Source of the DNA: Labrenzia sp. OB1
Lineage (GTDB): Bacteria > Pseudomonadota > Alphaproteobacteria > Rhizobiales > Stappiaceae
Reading direction: 5' to 3'
Length of the DNA: 64,000 nucleotides
Assembly (NCBI RefSeq): GCF_001624695.1
Contig: NZ_JSEP01000002.1
Coordinates: forward strand, 1 to 64,000
Each line of letters starts with the position of its first letter. Positions within the stretch are counted from its first letter, which is position 1. The position numbers and the translations under genes are program-made. The notes below the pieces were generated by a model that did not search any database, had not been told where the DNA came from, and saw nothing but the letters and a program-made list of their open reading frames with translations. This document shows positions 25,694 through 34,695 of the stretch, in pieces.

Positions 25694-25734
25694 TAGATCA
25701 TTTGCTCAATAAGATTGATCAAATGCTCAATAAG
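25694..25734. promoter_or_regulatory. Two tandem operator-like repeats in the divergent promoter
   Basis: TAGATCATTTGCTCAATAAG (25694-25713) and TTGATCAAATGCTCAATAAG (25715-25734) repeat with a 21-base period, two helical turns. Each contains the near-palindrome TTGATCAAATGCTCAA or its variant. They lie between the TetR gene (25636) and the Mo-hydroxylase operon (25776), so they are probably sites for that TetR protein on the same DNA face. Confidence 0.65.
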
Positions 25735-25775
25735 CAATGCAAGGAGGCGTTGCGGGCATTACGGGAGGGGTGGCC

Positions 25776-26609
25776 ATGAAGGCATCGGTGGGCGGATATG
25801 CCCGCGCATCCGATTTGCGGCATGCGCTTGAGCTGCTGTCAGGCTCGGGCGGACTTGGCCGGATTCTGGCCGGCGGCCAGAGCCTGATCGCCGCGATGAA
25901 CATGCGCCTGTCGGCGGGCGACCTGTTGGTCGACATCTCGCGCGTTTCGGAGCTTTCCGGTGTATCGGATGCAGGCGACAGACTCCTGATCGGCGCCCTC
26001 ACCCGGCATGTCGAGATCGGCGGCAATCCCCTTATCCGTCAACACGCGCCACTTCTGTCTCAAGCTGTCCAATACATAGCACACGCGGCGATCCGGAACC
26101 GGGGAACGATTGGCGGCGCCCTCGCCCATGCCGATCCGGCGGCCGAATTCCCGGCCTGCATCCTCGCTCTCGGCGCAACCTTGCACATCGAGGGACTGAA
26201 CGGGCGACGGGACGTTGCAGCGGAAGACTTTTTCCGGGACGTCTTCGAGACCGCCATCGGCGAAGGCGAGATCCTGACCGGGATTTCGGTTCCGAAAGCC
26301 GAAGCGAAGGAAACGCAGGTGATCGAGGAAGTCGCCCGCCGGTCCGGCGACTACGCACTGGCCGGACTGTGCCTGGTGAAGCGGCCGGCCGGTCATCGGG
26401 TAGCACTGTTTTCGGTCGGACCCAGACCGCTTCTGGCCCGGGCCGCGATGACCGCCCTCGACAAGGGCGACGTTGAGGGCGCGGCGCAAGCCCTGCGCGA
26501 CGACATGGACCCGCCCTCCGACACACAGGCCAGCAGCGCCTACCGGCAGCATCTCGCTCAGGTTCTCCTGCGCCGCGCCGCTGCAAGAATTGAGGGAGCG
26601 AACGCATGA
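25776..26609 (+). CDS. Molybdenum hydroxylase, FAD-binding subunit (CoxM type)
   Basis: 277 residues. The FAD motif ILAGGQSLIAAMNMR and the second FAD segment IRNRGTIGGALAHADPAAEF are both intact, as in medium subunits of xanthine dehydrogenase-family enzymes. It passes electrons from the Fe-S subunit to the acceptor. ATG at 25776 follows GGGAGGGG; 25737 is a longer alternative. It overlaps the next gene (ATGA). Confidence 0.9.
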   Translation: MKASVGGYARASDLRHALELLSGSGGLGRILAGGQSLIAAMNMRLSAGDLLVDISRVSELSGVSDAGDRLLIGALTRHVEIGGNPLIRQHAPLLSQAVQYIAHAAIRNRGTIGGALAHADPAAEFPACILALGATLHIEGLNGRRDVAAEDFFRDVFETAIGEGEILTGISVPKAEAKETQVIEEVARRSGDYALAGLCLVKRPAGHRVALFSVGPRPLLARAAMTALDKGDVEGAAQALRDDMDPPSDTQASSAYRQHLAQVLLRRAAARIEGANA

Positions 26610-27106
26610 GCGAAGCCTTCCGCGACAGGATAGACATCACCCTGACCGTGAACGGAGAGCCCGTCGAGGCACGCGTGGCGTCAGGTCAGCATCTTACCGA
26701 CTTCCTGCGGCTCGAACTCGGGCTGACAGGCGCGCATGCCAGTTGCGAACACGGGGTTTGCGGTGCTTGCACCGTAGAGGTTGACGGCGCGCCCATCCGC
26801 GGATGCCTGATGCTTGCTCCGCAGGCGGACGGTGCCGAGGTATGGACCGTCGAGGGCCTGACAGACACGGCGGCGATCCAGGATCTGCAAGAGGCGTTCG
26901 TGGCGAAAAACGCGCTTCAGTGCGGCTTCTGCACACCGGGCATGCTGGTCGCGGCGAAAGACCTTCTTTCCCGTGGCGGAATCCCTTCCCGGCAGGAGAT
27001 CCGCGAACACATGTCGGGGAACTACTGCCGCTGCACCGGCTATGAAGCCATCGTGGACGCTGTTGAAACCGTGGCGCAGGCGCGCGCCGGAAGGGGAGCG
27101 GCATGA
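26606..27106 (+). CDS. Molybdenum hydroxylase, 2Fe-2S subunit (CoxS type)
   Basis: A 166-residue small subunit with both [2Fe-2S] clusters: a plant-ferredoxin type (CEHGVCGACTVEVDG with the distal Cys in RGCLML) and an all-helical type (CGFCTPGM and CRCTGYE). It carries electrons from the molybdenum site to FAD. It overlaps genes on both sides by ATGA, so the three subunits are translated together. Confidence 0.93.
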   Translation: MSEAFRDRIDITLTVNGEPVEARVASGQHLTDFLRLELGLTGAHASCEHGVCGACTVEVDGAPIRGCLMLAPQADGAEVWTVEGLTDTAAIQDLQEAFVAKNALQCGFCTPGMLVAAKDLLSRGGIPSRQEIREHMSGNYCRCTGYEAIVDAVETVAQARAGRGAA

Positions 27107-29484
27107 CCATCGAGTTCGGCAATCCCGACAGACCAAACTCCTACATCGGCAAGACCGTGCCGCGCCCGAATGCCGGCCGTCTGGTGCAGGGGCGCGGTCG
27201 ATATGTCGACGATATCGTGCTGCCGCGCATGGTTCACGTCGCTTTCGTGCGCTCACCTTTCGCTCATGCGCGCATCACCGGCATCGATGCCGGCGAGGCA
27301 AAGTCGGTCAAGGGCGTGCTCAGGGTCTTTACGGGCAAGGATATCGCCGAGGTCTGCACGCCGTGGGTGGCCGTTCTGGCGCACCTGAAGGGCCTGAAGT
27401 CGCCGCCGGAGTATCCGATCGCCGTGGACAGGGCCTGCTGGGTCGGAGAGCCGGTCGCCGCGGTTGTGGCCACCTCACGGGCCGCCGCCGAAGACGGGTC
27501 AGCGCTGATCGATGTCGATTATGACCCGCTTCCGGTCGTCACCGACATGATGAGCGCCCTCGATGCGGACACGCCTGTGCTGCATGAGGACATGGGCGAC
27601 AATCTTGCTTTTCGGCGCCTGCATGAGGCAGGCGATGTCGAAGCCGCGTTCAAGTCCGCGCACAAGGTTGTCTCGACGCGCTTCCGCACTGCCCGGCACA
27701 CGGGCGTGACGCTGGAGCCTCGTTCCATTCTTGCCGACTGGAACCCGGCAGAAGGCCAGTTGACCGCCTATCACGCGACCCAGGCGCCGCACATGATACA
27801 GACGGTGCTTGCCGAGCATCTCGGCGTACCGGAAGGCCGGGTCCGGGTGATCTGCGGCGATGTCGGTGGGTCCTACGGCATCAAGGTTCATGTCTATCCC
27901 GACGAAGTGGCAACAGCCGCAATCGCCAAAATCATGGCCCGGCCGGTGAAATTCGTGGCCGACCGCCTGGAGAGCTTCACCACGGACATCCACGCCCGCG
28001 ACCACGAGATCGAAGCCAGGATCGCCGTTGAGGAAGACGGCAGCATCACGGCCATGGACGTCGACGACTGGACGGCAATTGGCGCCTATTCGGTCTATCC
28101 GCGCACCTCGGCGATCGAGGGAAATCAGGTGGTGAACCTGTGCGGCGGTCCCTACGACTTCAAGAACTATCGCGCGCAGACCACAGTCGTGTTCCAGAAC
28201 AAGACCCCGACATGCCAATATCGCGCCGTCGGTCATCCCATCGCAGTGGCAATCACGGAAGGGCTTGTCGATCAGGCGGCTGCGGAACTGGGCATGGACC
28301 CGGTCGAAATCCGCCGGCGCAATATGTTCCGCGACGACGCCTATCCCGTGACCTCGCCAGCCAACATGCGCTTCGAGGCCCTGTCGCACCATGCATCCAT
28401 GAACAAGCTGATGGACTTGATGGATTACGACGGGCTGCGCGCCGAACAGGCGGAACTGCGCAAGTCGGGGATCCATCGCGGCATCGGCATCGCAAGCTTC
28501 ATCGAACTCACCAACCCCTCCCCCTTCATGTACGGCATCGGCGGCGCACGCATTTCGGCGCAGGACGGCTGCACCGTGCGGATGGATCCGGACGGCTCCC
28601 TCGTCGCCCTGTCCGGGGTGACCGAGCAGGGCCAGGGAACCGAGGCCATGCTCAGCCAGATCGTGGCCGAAGGTGTCGGCGTGTCGCCGGACAAGGTGCG
28701 CGTCATCACCGGAGACACGCAGGTTACGCCTTATGGCGGCGGCACCTGGGCCTCGCGCGGAGCCGGCATCGGCGGCGAGGCGGCACTGCAGTCCGCCCGG
28801 GCGCTGCGCGAATCCATACTGACGGTTGCGGCCGCGATGCTGCAGACGGAGCAATCCCGGCTGGACATCCGCGACGGGCAAGTGGTTGACACCGCCACAG
28901 GCGAAAGCCGCATGCCGCTTGAGGAAATTGGCCGGATCGTCTATTTTCGGGGGGACACGCTGCCGAAAGGATTGCCCCGAGAACTGGTGCAAACCCGCCA
29001 TTTCATCACCTCCGACTACCCCTTCGCGTTCACCAACGGTGTGCAGGCCTCCTATCTGGAGGTCGATATCGAAACCGGGGTCGTGAAGCTGCTGAAACAC
29101 TGGTGCGTCGAGGACTGCGGCCGGATCATCAATCCGCAACTGGTTGATGAGCAGATCCGCGGCGGTATCGTCCAGGGCGTCGGCGGAGCGCTTTTCGAGG
29201 AAATTCACTACGACGGGGACGGCCAGCTTCTGAACGGGTCGATGGCCGACTATCTCGTGCCGATGGCGGCCGAGATGCCGGACATGGTCGTGGGCCATGT
29301 GGAAACGCCGACGAAGGAGAGCCTTCTCGGCGCGAAAGGCGCGGGAGAAGCGGGCACGGCCGGGGCCCCGGCCGCGGTCATGAATGCGATCAACGATGCA
29401 TTGCGTCCAAGAGGCGCTCAGATCACCGAGATGCCGTTCACGCCGGAACGTATCCTGCGGGCACTGGGCGTATTGAAGGACTGA
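27103..29484 (+). CDS. Molybdenum hydroxylase, Mo-cofactor subunit (CoxL type)
   Basis: 793 residues, the normal large-subunit size. Family landmarks are VQGRGRYVDDIVLP near the start, GDVGGSYGIKVHVYPDE, GVTEQGQGTEAMLSQIVAEG, TWASRGAGIGGEA and the catalytic Glu in GAKGAGEAGTAG near the C terminus. The active-site loop reads CQYRAVGHPIA, not the AYRCSFR of true CO dehydrogenase nor the common YRGAGR, so it is not a CO dehydrogenase; the substrate is open. The operon continues into a TRAP transporter, which probably supplies an organic acid or N-heterocycle for hydroxylation. Confidence 0.9.
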   Translation: MTIEFGNPDRPNSYIGKTVPRPNAGRLVQGRGRYVDDIVLPRMVHVAFVRSPFAHARITGIDAGEAKSVKGVLRVFTGKDIAEVCTPWVAVLAHLKGLKSPPEYPIAVDRACWVGEPVAAVVATSRAAAEDGSALIDVDYDPLPVVTDMMSALDADTPVLHEDMGDNLAFRRLHEAGDVEAAFKSAHKVVSTRFRTARHTGVTLEPRSILADWNPAEGQLTAYHATQAPHMIQTVLAEHLGVPEGRVRVICGDVGGSYGIKVHVYPDEVATAAIAKIMARPVKFVADRLESFTTDIHARDHEIEARIAVEEDGSITAMDVDDWTAIGAYSVYPRTSAIEGNQVVNLCGGPYDFKNYRAQTTVVFQNKTPTCQYRAVGHPIAVAITEGLVDQAAAELGMDPVEIRRRNMFRDDAYPVTSPANMRFEALSHHASMNKLMDLMDYDGLRAEQAELRKSGIHRGIGIASFIELTNPSPFMYGIGGARISAQDGCTVRMDPDGSLVALSGVTEQGQGTEAMLSQIVAEGVGVSPDKVRVITGDTQVTPYGGGTWASRGAGIGGEAALQSARALRESILTVAAAMLQTEQSRLDIRDGQVVDTATGESRMPLEEIGRIVYFRGDTLPKGLPRELVQTRHFITSDYPFAFTNGVQASYLEVDIETGVVKLLKHWCVEDCGRIINPQLVDEQIRGGIVQGVGGALFEEIHYDGDGQLLNGSMADYLVPMAAEMPDMVVGHVETPTKESLLGAKGAGEAGTAGAPAAVMNAINDALRPRGAQITEMPFTPERILRALGVLKD

Positions 29485-29531
29485 ACCAGCGGGGGCTTTG
29501 GAGGAAAGGCCCCTCATCCAGGGAGGAAAAA

Positions 29532-30587
29532 ATGAAACTCATAACCCTAGCAACAGCGACTGCGATCCTTGCCGGCTCCGCCGGCTGGGCCGCCGCGGAA
29601 GAAACAATAACGGTCAACATAGGTTCGTCGCACCCGGAACAGAACATCTGGGTCTACGCGATGAAAAACACCTTCCAGCCGGAGGTGAACCGTATTCTTG
29701 AACAAGCGGGCGACTACAAGATCGACTGGGTCGAGGCCTACGCCGGCACGCTCTACAAGTTCACCGATACGCGGGAAGCCGTCATGGACGGCATCGTCGA
29801 TGTCGGCATGGTCGGCACGGTCTGGGAAGGCGCCAACATGCCGCTCCAGAACGTGACCTATTTCACCCCCTTCGCGACAGAAGACCACAAGATGATCATC
29901 GAGATTTTCGATGACCTTTCCGAGAACCTGCCGGAGCTGCGCGACAGCTGGGCGGACAACGGCATGGTGCATCTGTCCTCGCTCATCACCGACAGCTACG
30001 ACATCTACGCGACCTTCCCGGTCAGCTCGATGGCGGACCTGCAGAACCGGAAGCTGAACGCGCCGGGCACTTCTGCCAACTGGCTCCAGGAAACCGGCGC
30101 CACACCGGTCGACGGAGCCCTGACGACCTACTACACCAACATCCAGACCGGCGTGACCGAGGGCACCCTGTCCTTTGCCTCCGGCATCCTGCCGACACGC
30201 GTCTATGAAGTCGCTCCAGAGCTGACACGGGTCGGCATCGGGTCGATGTATTTCGGCGGCATCGCAGCCAACAAGGCGTTCTTCGACGGTCTGCCGGAGC
30301 CCGTTCAGGCGGCATTCCGGGAAGCAGCGAAAGCCACCTCCGCCGCGCATGGCCAATATGTCGAGGACCTCGCAAAGCGGGCCCTGGTCGAAATGCAGGA
30401 AGCCGGCCTGACCATCCACGAATTGCCGGAGGCTGAAAAGACCGCCTGGGTCAATGGCCTGCCGAATATCGTGGCACCCTGGCTCGAGCAGACCGGCGAT
30501 GACGGACGCGTGGTGCTGAAGGCCTATTTCGATGCCTTGCGCGCCCGGGGCGCAGAACCTCTGCGGTCCTGGGATGAAGGCCTGTGA
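29532..30587 (+). CDS. TRAP transporter substrate-binding protein, DctP type
   Basis: 351 residues with signal peptide (LATATAILAGSAGWAAAEE). The mature part has NIGSSHPEQNIWVYAMKNTF and, around the conserved Arg region, LQNRKLNAPGTSANWLQETG. Here the usual binding Arg position seems occupied by Asn (KLNAPG rather than KLRAPG), so the ligand may not be a simple carboxylate. GGAGG lies just before the ATG. It follows the Mo-hydroxylase gene by 47 bases, implying joint expression. Confidence 0.88.
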   Translation: MKLITLATATAILAGSAGWAAAEETITVNIGSSHPEQNIWVYAMKNTFQPEVNRILEQAGDYKIDWVEAYAGTLYKFTDTREAVMDGIVDVGMVGTVWEGANMPLQNVTYFTPFATEDHKMIIEIFDDLSENLPELRDSWADNGMVHLSSLITDSYDIYATFPVSSMADLQNRKLNAPGTSANWLQETGATPVDGALTTYYTNIQTGVTEGTLSFASGILPTRVYEVAPELTRVGIGSMYFGGIAANKAFFDGLPEPVQAAFREAAKATSAAHGQYVEDLAKRALVEMQEAGLTIHELPEAEKTAWVNGLPNIVAPWLEQTGDDGRVVLKAYFDALRARGAEPLRSWDEGL

Positions 30588-30610
30588 TCTCAGGCATTGA
30601 CTGACCTCTG

Positions 30611-30643
30611 GCCCGCCCGGCACCATGCCCGGGCGGGCTTTTT
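30611..30643 (+). terminator. Rho-independent-type hairpin between dctP and dctQ
   Basis: GCCCGCCCGG, an 8-base loop, CCGGGCGGGC and TTTTT. This is a canonical terminator inside the operon, 23 bases past the binding-protein gene. Some transcripts must stop here, so the binding protein is made in excess of the permease. Confidence 0.85.
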
Positions 30644-30664
30644 CAACACAGGGCGGGTTTTATA

Positions 30665-31228
30665 ATGAGCGACGAGATCGCGGCCGGGAACGACGATGCC
30701 TTCATTCCGAAGTTCTCGGAAGCTCCCTTCGGAGCGCTCCTGGGCACGGTCGCCGCGGTCATGTCATCCATAGGCACACTGGGGATCGGCGCCCTGATGG
30801 TGCTGATCGTAGCCGACGTGCTGGGCCGCAACTTCTTTAACGCGCCCATCACCGGTGTTGCCGAAATCGCAGGACGCACCGTCGTTGCCATCGTTTTCCT
30901 GCAGATCGCCGCGGCCATCCTGCAGAAGCGCCTGACCCGGGCCGACTTTCTTATTCGTCGCCTGAACGTGCGGTCTCCGCGCGTGGCGGCGATGATCGAA
31001 ATGATCTTCGCGCTGACCGGCGTGATCGTTCTTGTCGCAATCCTGTGGGCCTCCTGGCCCAAATTCGCCGATGCCTGGCAGACGTCGGAGTTCTTCGGCG
31101 TCCAGGGTGTCTTTACCATTCCCACATGGCCATTCCGCGGGATAACGATCCTCGGTTCGGCGGTTGCCGCACTTGCCGCGCTTTACCGGGCGCAGGATGA
31201 AGCCCGCAGGTTCTGGAGGCTCGCATGA
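30665..31228 (+). CDS. TRAP transporter small permease, DctQ type
   Basis: 187 residues with four membrane helices and the DctQ signature VLGRNFFNAPITGVAEIAGR. It overlaps the DctM gene by ATGA. Confidence 0.88.
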   Translation: MSDEIAAGNDDAFIPKFSEAPFGALLGTVAAVMSSIGTLGIGALMVLIVADVLGRNFFNAPITGVAEIAGRTVVAIVFLQIAAAILQKRLTRADFLIRRLNVRSPRVAAMIEMIFALTGVIVLVAILWASWPKFADAWQTSEFFGVQGVFTIPTWPFRGITILGSAVAALAALYRAQDEARRFWRLA

Positions 31229-32553
31229 CGACTCTCACCATCGGCCTTCTGCTTGTCTGCGCGTTGATCGCTCTGGTCCTTCTTGGAATGCAGATCGCCT
31301 ACGCGCTGTTCACGGTGGCCTTCGCCGGAATCTGGATTATCCGCGACAACATCGGCCTCGCCTTTCGCATGCTGGAGCTGACGGTCTATAGCGGTATCGC
31401 CGATTATCTCTTCGCCACAATCCCTCTTTTCGTGTTAATGGGCCTGCTCGTCAGTGTGTCCAATGTCGGACGGGATACCTTCGAAGTGGCCGAACACCTG
31501 CTACGCCGGGTGATCTGCGGGCTTGGGGTTGCAACCGTCGCCGCCAACACCATTTTCGCCGCGGTCACAGGGGTTTCCATCGCCTCCGCCGCCGTCTTTA
31601 CCCGAGTGGCCGTGCCCGAAATGCGCCGTCACGGCTATCGCGCGTCCTTTGCCGCCGGAACGGTGGCGGGGTCCTCTGTACTTGGCATGCTGATCCCGCC
31701 CAGCCTGCTGCTGATCATCTATGGTGTGCTCGCCGAGGTTTCCATCGGCGGCATGTTCATCGCCGGCATCGTGCCGGGCCTGTTGCTCGCGGGCGGCTTC
31801 GTGACGATGCTGATCACCGTCACCGCGCTGTTCCCCGGCTTCGTGCTAACCGATCCGGGCGCCTCACGCGAGCGCCGCCTCGACCGGGATATAGACCCCA
31901 TGCCCGCAGGACAGATGATCGGCAAGCTCATCCCGATCGTCCTGCTGGTCGTTCTGGTGCTCGGCGGTCTTTATACCGGCTATTTCACCCCGACCGAGGC
32001 CGGTGGCGTGGGCGCTTTCGGAGCGTTTCTCGTGGCGCTGTCACGGCGATCCCTCGACCGGCACAAGCTGTGGCAGGTGATGAAACAGACCGGCGTGATC
32101 TCGGTCTCGATCCTGCTTCTGCTGATCGCGGCGAGCTTCTATTCCCGTATGCTGTCAATCGCCGGACTGCCGAACGCCATCGCAGGTCTGGTGAGCGACA
32201 CCGGGCTTGGGCCGTTCGGCTTTCTGGTCTTCTGCGCGCTTATCATCCTGATCATGGGAATGATCCTCGACAGCACATCGATCCTGCTGATCATGGTTCC
32301 GATCACGGCGCCGATTGCTCAAAGCATGGGGATCGACCTCAGTCATTTCGGCATCGTGATCGTGATAGCGGTCGAGATCGGGCTGCTGACGCCCCCCTTC
32401 GGCATATCGGTCTTCACCGTTCACAACACCCTCAACGATCCAACGGTCTCGGTGGAGCAGATATTTGCCGCCACACTCCCCTTCATTGCGGTGATGCTGT
32501 GTGTTCTGGCGCTCGTCATCCTCATGCCCGGTGCAGCCACCGTCTTTCTGTAA
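31225..32553 (+). CDS. TRAP transporter large permease, DctM type
   Basis: 442 residues with about 12 membrane segments. Signatures: AGSSVLGMLIPPSLLLIIYG, GYFTPTEAGGVGAFG and GLLTPPFGISVFTVH. It is the last gene of the Mo-hydroxylase/TRAP operon. Confidence 0.92.
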   Translation: MTTLTIGLLLVCALIALVLLGMQIAYALFTVAFAGIWIIRDNIGLAFRMLELTVYSGIADYLFATIPLFVLMGLLVSVSNVGRDTFEVAEHLLRRVICGLGVATVAANTIFAAVTGVSIASAAVFTRVAVPEMRRHGYRASFAAGTVAGSSVLGMLIPPSLLLIIYGVLAEVSIGGMFIAGIVPGLLLAGGFVTMLITVTALFPGFVLTDPGASRERRLDRDIDPMPAGQMIGKLIPIVLLVVLVLGGLYTGYFTPTEAGGVGAFGAFLVALSRRSLDRHKLWQVMKQTGVISVSILLLLIAASFYSRMLSIAGLPNAIAGLVSDTGLGPFGFLVFCALIILIMGMILDSTSILLIMVPITAPIAQSMGIDLSHFGIVIVIAVEIGLLTPPFGISVFTVHNTLNDPTVSVEQIFAATLPFIAVMLCVLALVILMPGAATVFL

Positions 32554-32705
32554 GGACTGCCTGACCGCCTGTCTGCCCGTTATCTCTGCCAAATCCAATG
32601 CCGGGACAACGGGCGTGTTCACGCAGAAAGATTCACGTCTCTCCGGCGGCCTCACTTCCATACCTCGACAAGACCGGCGTCCTGCCGAGGCTCAGCCGCC
32701 CGTCG

Positions 32706-33620
32706 TCATATGGTGACGGTCATTTCCTCCATGACCGATCCGTAGCCACCTGCCATCAGGCCGGTAATCCTTCCGTCCTCAAGTTCGAGGTCGACGGTTA
32801 TGACGCTCGGCGAGGGCGGCTGCATGAAGTGACCCTGCTCGATGACCAGACGGGGCTTTTTGATGTCCATCAGGTCGTGGAGCACACTGGCCAGAGGCCC
32901 GGCCGCCATGCCGGTGGCCGATTCTTCATCGATCGCATATCGCGGCGCGAACATACGGGCCGTGGCATCCGCCCGGGTGGCGCTGCGGTCGGTAGTGAAG
33001 ATGTAGTAACCGACCAGGTCCAGCTTGTTGCTGATAGCGTCGATCATTGCCTGATCCGGCGCAATCCCCTTCAGAACACCGGCGTCGCGTACAGCCACGA
33101 CGACGAAGCTGTTGCCCGTGTTGACGAGCACAGGCCGGAGGCGCGCGTCCAGCTCGTGTTCGCCGATACCGAGCGAGGCCAGCACATCCGCCTCGCCGAC
33201 ACCGCGCTCGGCCCAGTCCGCACTCTGCTCGTATTTCGGAGCAAGCTGTTCCATGTAGGCAGCGCCGTCCCTGATAATGATCTTCCGCGGGCCGTCGACG
33301 GTTTCCTTCGACGTGACCCCGTCCTGCACCCGGCCCAGTTCCGCCAGATAGCTGAAGGTGGCGATGGTGGCATGACCGCAATGGGCGATCCGCCGATTGG
33401 GCGTGAAAAAATCCAGCTTGAAGCCCTCGGCCGTGGAGTTCGACACGAAAGCCGTTTCGGAAAGTCCGATCTTGCCGGCTATCGCAAGCATGTCCGCATC
33501 GGACAACATGTCGGCATCCAGCACGACCCCGGCAGGATTGCCGCCATGGGCCTGTGACTCGGGTTTGCGCGTGACGAACCCGTTGACGATACGGGCGGCG
33601 ATTTTTCTGGTTTCATTCAT
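32706..33620 (-). CDS. PhzF-family isomerase-like protein
   Basis: 304 residues of the PhzF/diaminopimelate-epimerase fold. The start NPAGVVLD, the catalytic Glu 55 in GLSETAFV, the FFTPNRRIAHCGHATIA segment and the second-half DEESATGMAAGPLA are all present. PhzF proteins catalyse isomerisations by proton transfer; most members, like this one, are of unknown substrate. ATG at 33620 has AAGGT upstream. It is divergent from a LysR gene that probably controls it. No other phenazine gene is in view. Confidence 0.85.
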   Translation of the reverse strand: MNETRKIAARIVNGFVTRKPESQAHGGNPAGVVLDADMLSDADMLAIAGKIGLSETAFVSNSTAEGFKLDFFTPNRRIAHCGHATIATFSYLAELGRVQDGVTSKETVDGPRKIIIRDGAAYMEQLAPKYEQSADWAERGVGEADVLASLGIGEHELDARLRPVLVNTGNSFVVVAVRDAGVLKGIAPDQAMIDAISNKLDLVGYYIFTTDRSATRADATARMFAPRYAIDEESATGMAAGPLASVLHDLMDIKKPRLVIEQGHFMQPPSPSVITVDLELEDGRITGLMAGGYGSVMEEMTVTI

Positions 33621-33696
33621 ATCCGTGACCTTTTTCTCATTAACTGATAACAATAATCATCCTGATAAAACAAAGCAGCAATGCCTGAATACATGA

Positions 33697-34638
33697 GTGA
33701 AATTCATGAATAGCGACGATGCCCTCCGAGACCGCCTTATGCAGAATGCGACCCTGCTGAATGCGATCCTCGAGGAGGGAAACTTTTCCCGGGCGGGATC
33801 GGCGGTCGGTCTGGAGCAATCGGCCGTCAGCCATCGCATCAAGTCGCTTGAGACGGCGCTCGGTACGAAGCTGTTCGAGCGGACGACACGCCGGATCGTG
33901 CCGACAGAGGCGGGCCGGATCGTGTGCGAGGCCGCGCAGCGTTGCCAGGAAATCTGGGGCAGCGCCCTGGTGCGGATCGCCGACGTGAAGACGTCCAGGA
34001 CCCTTCGTCTTTCCGTGTCCTCGTCCCTCGCCATGAAATGGATCGTGCCGGCGCTTCAACGCGCCCAGGCGGACGGTCTTGACCTCGTGGTCGATGTCGA
34101 GGATCGGCTGGCCGATCTTCACGGGGGCGAATCCCAGGCGGCGATCCGCTACGGTGTCGGCCCCTATCCGGGTTTCCACGCCGATGCCCTCATTCACGCC
34201 CACCTTGTCCCGGTTGCCCGTCCGGGCCTCGTTTCCGGCAGTCTGGCTCCGGCTTCCGGGAATGGCGTGCCGCTTCTGGCCGACAGCTCCGGCGAGACGG
34301 ACGGCACGGGCTTCAGCTGGAGCGCCTATTTCGATGGGCGCAACTGGCCGGGCGCCCCCGGCAAGATAACCAATTCCTTTGCCCGGGCCGATCTTGCGAT
34401 CCAGGCAGCCATCAGTGGCATGGGGGTCGCCCTCGGTCGGACGCTCCTGATCGAAAACGATATCGAAGCGGGTTTTCTCGAAGTTGTCGGAAAGCCTGTT
34501 GCCTCAAAGGCAAGATACTGGCTGGTAACGACGGCATCCTATTCGGAAACGGAAGGCTACCGCCATCTGCGAGACTGGATCCGCCGCGAAATCGACACTG
34601 CACGCAGACAACACGAGGATCTGTTCTCTCTTCCCTGA
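33697..34638 (+). CDS. LysR-family regulator (GcvA-like)
   Basis: 313 residues. The winged HTH is AILEEGNFSRAGSAVGLEQS followed by AVSHRIKSLETALGTKLFER; the LysR effector domain begins near residue 95. GTG at 33697 or ATG at 33706 may start it. It shares a 76-base divergent promoter region with the PhzF-family gene, the usual layout for a LysR protein and its target. Confidence 0.87.
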   Translation: MKFMNSDDALRDRLMQNATLLNAILEEGNFSRAGSAVGLEQSAVSHRIKSLETALGTKLFERTTRRIVPTEAGRIVCEAAQRCQEIWGSALVRIADVKTSRTLRLSVSSSLAMKWIVPALQRAQADGLDLVVDVEDRLADLHGGESQAAIRYGVGPYPGFHADALIHAHLVPVARPGLVSGSLAPASGNGVPLLADSSGETDGTGFSWSAYFDGRNWPGAPGKITNSFARADLAIQAAISGMGVALGRTLLIENDIEAGFLEVVGKPVASKARYWLVTTASYSETEGYRHLRDWIRREIDTARRQHEDLFSLP

Positions 34639-34695
34639 CGAAGACAAGACGTCAATCGACGGTCAAACCTGTCTCCGCAGGCAGTGCAGATCCCC

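Noticed and set aside
25694..25734. Possible start of a CRISPR array
   Set aside because: Only two copies, no spacer-repeat alternation and no cas genes; tandem operators explain it better.
27103..29484. Carbon monoxide dehydrogenase (coxL)
   Set aside because: The form I signature AYRCSFR is absent; the loop reads QYRAVGHP, so a CO-oxidising role is not supported.
27499..29517. A 672-codon open frame on the minus strand
   Set aside because: Antisense to the Mo-hydroxylase large subunit, without any motif or ribosome site.
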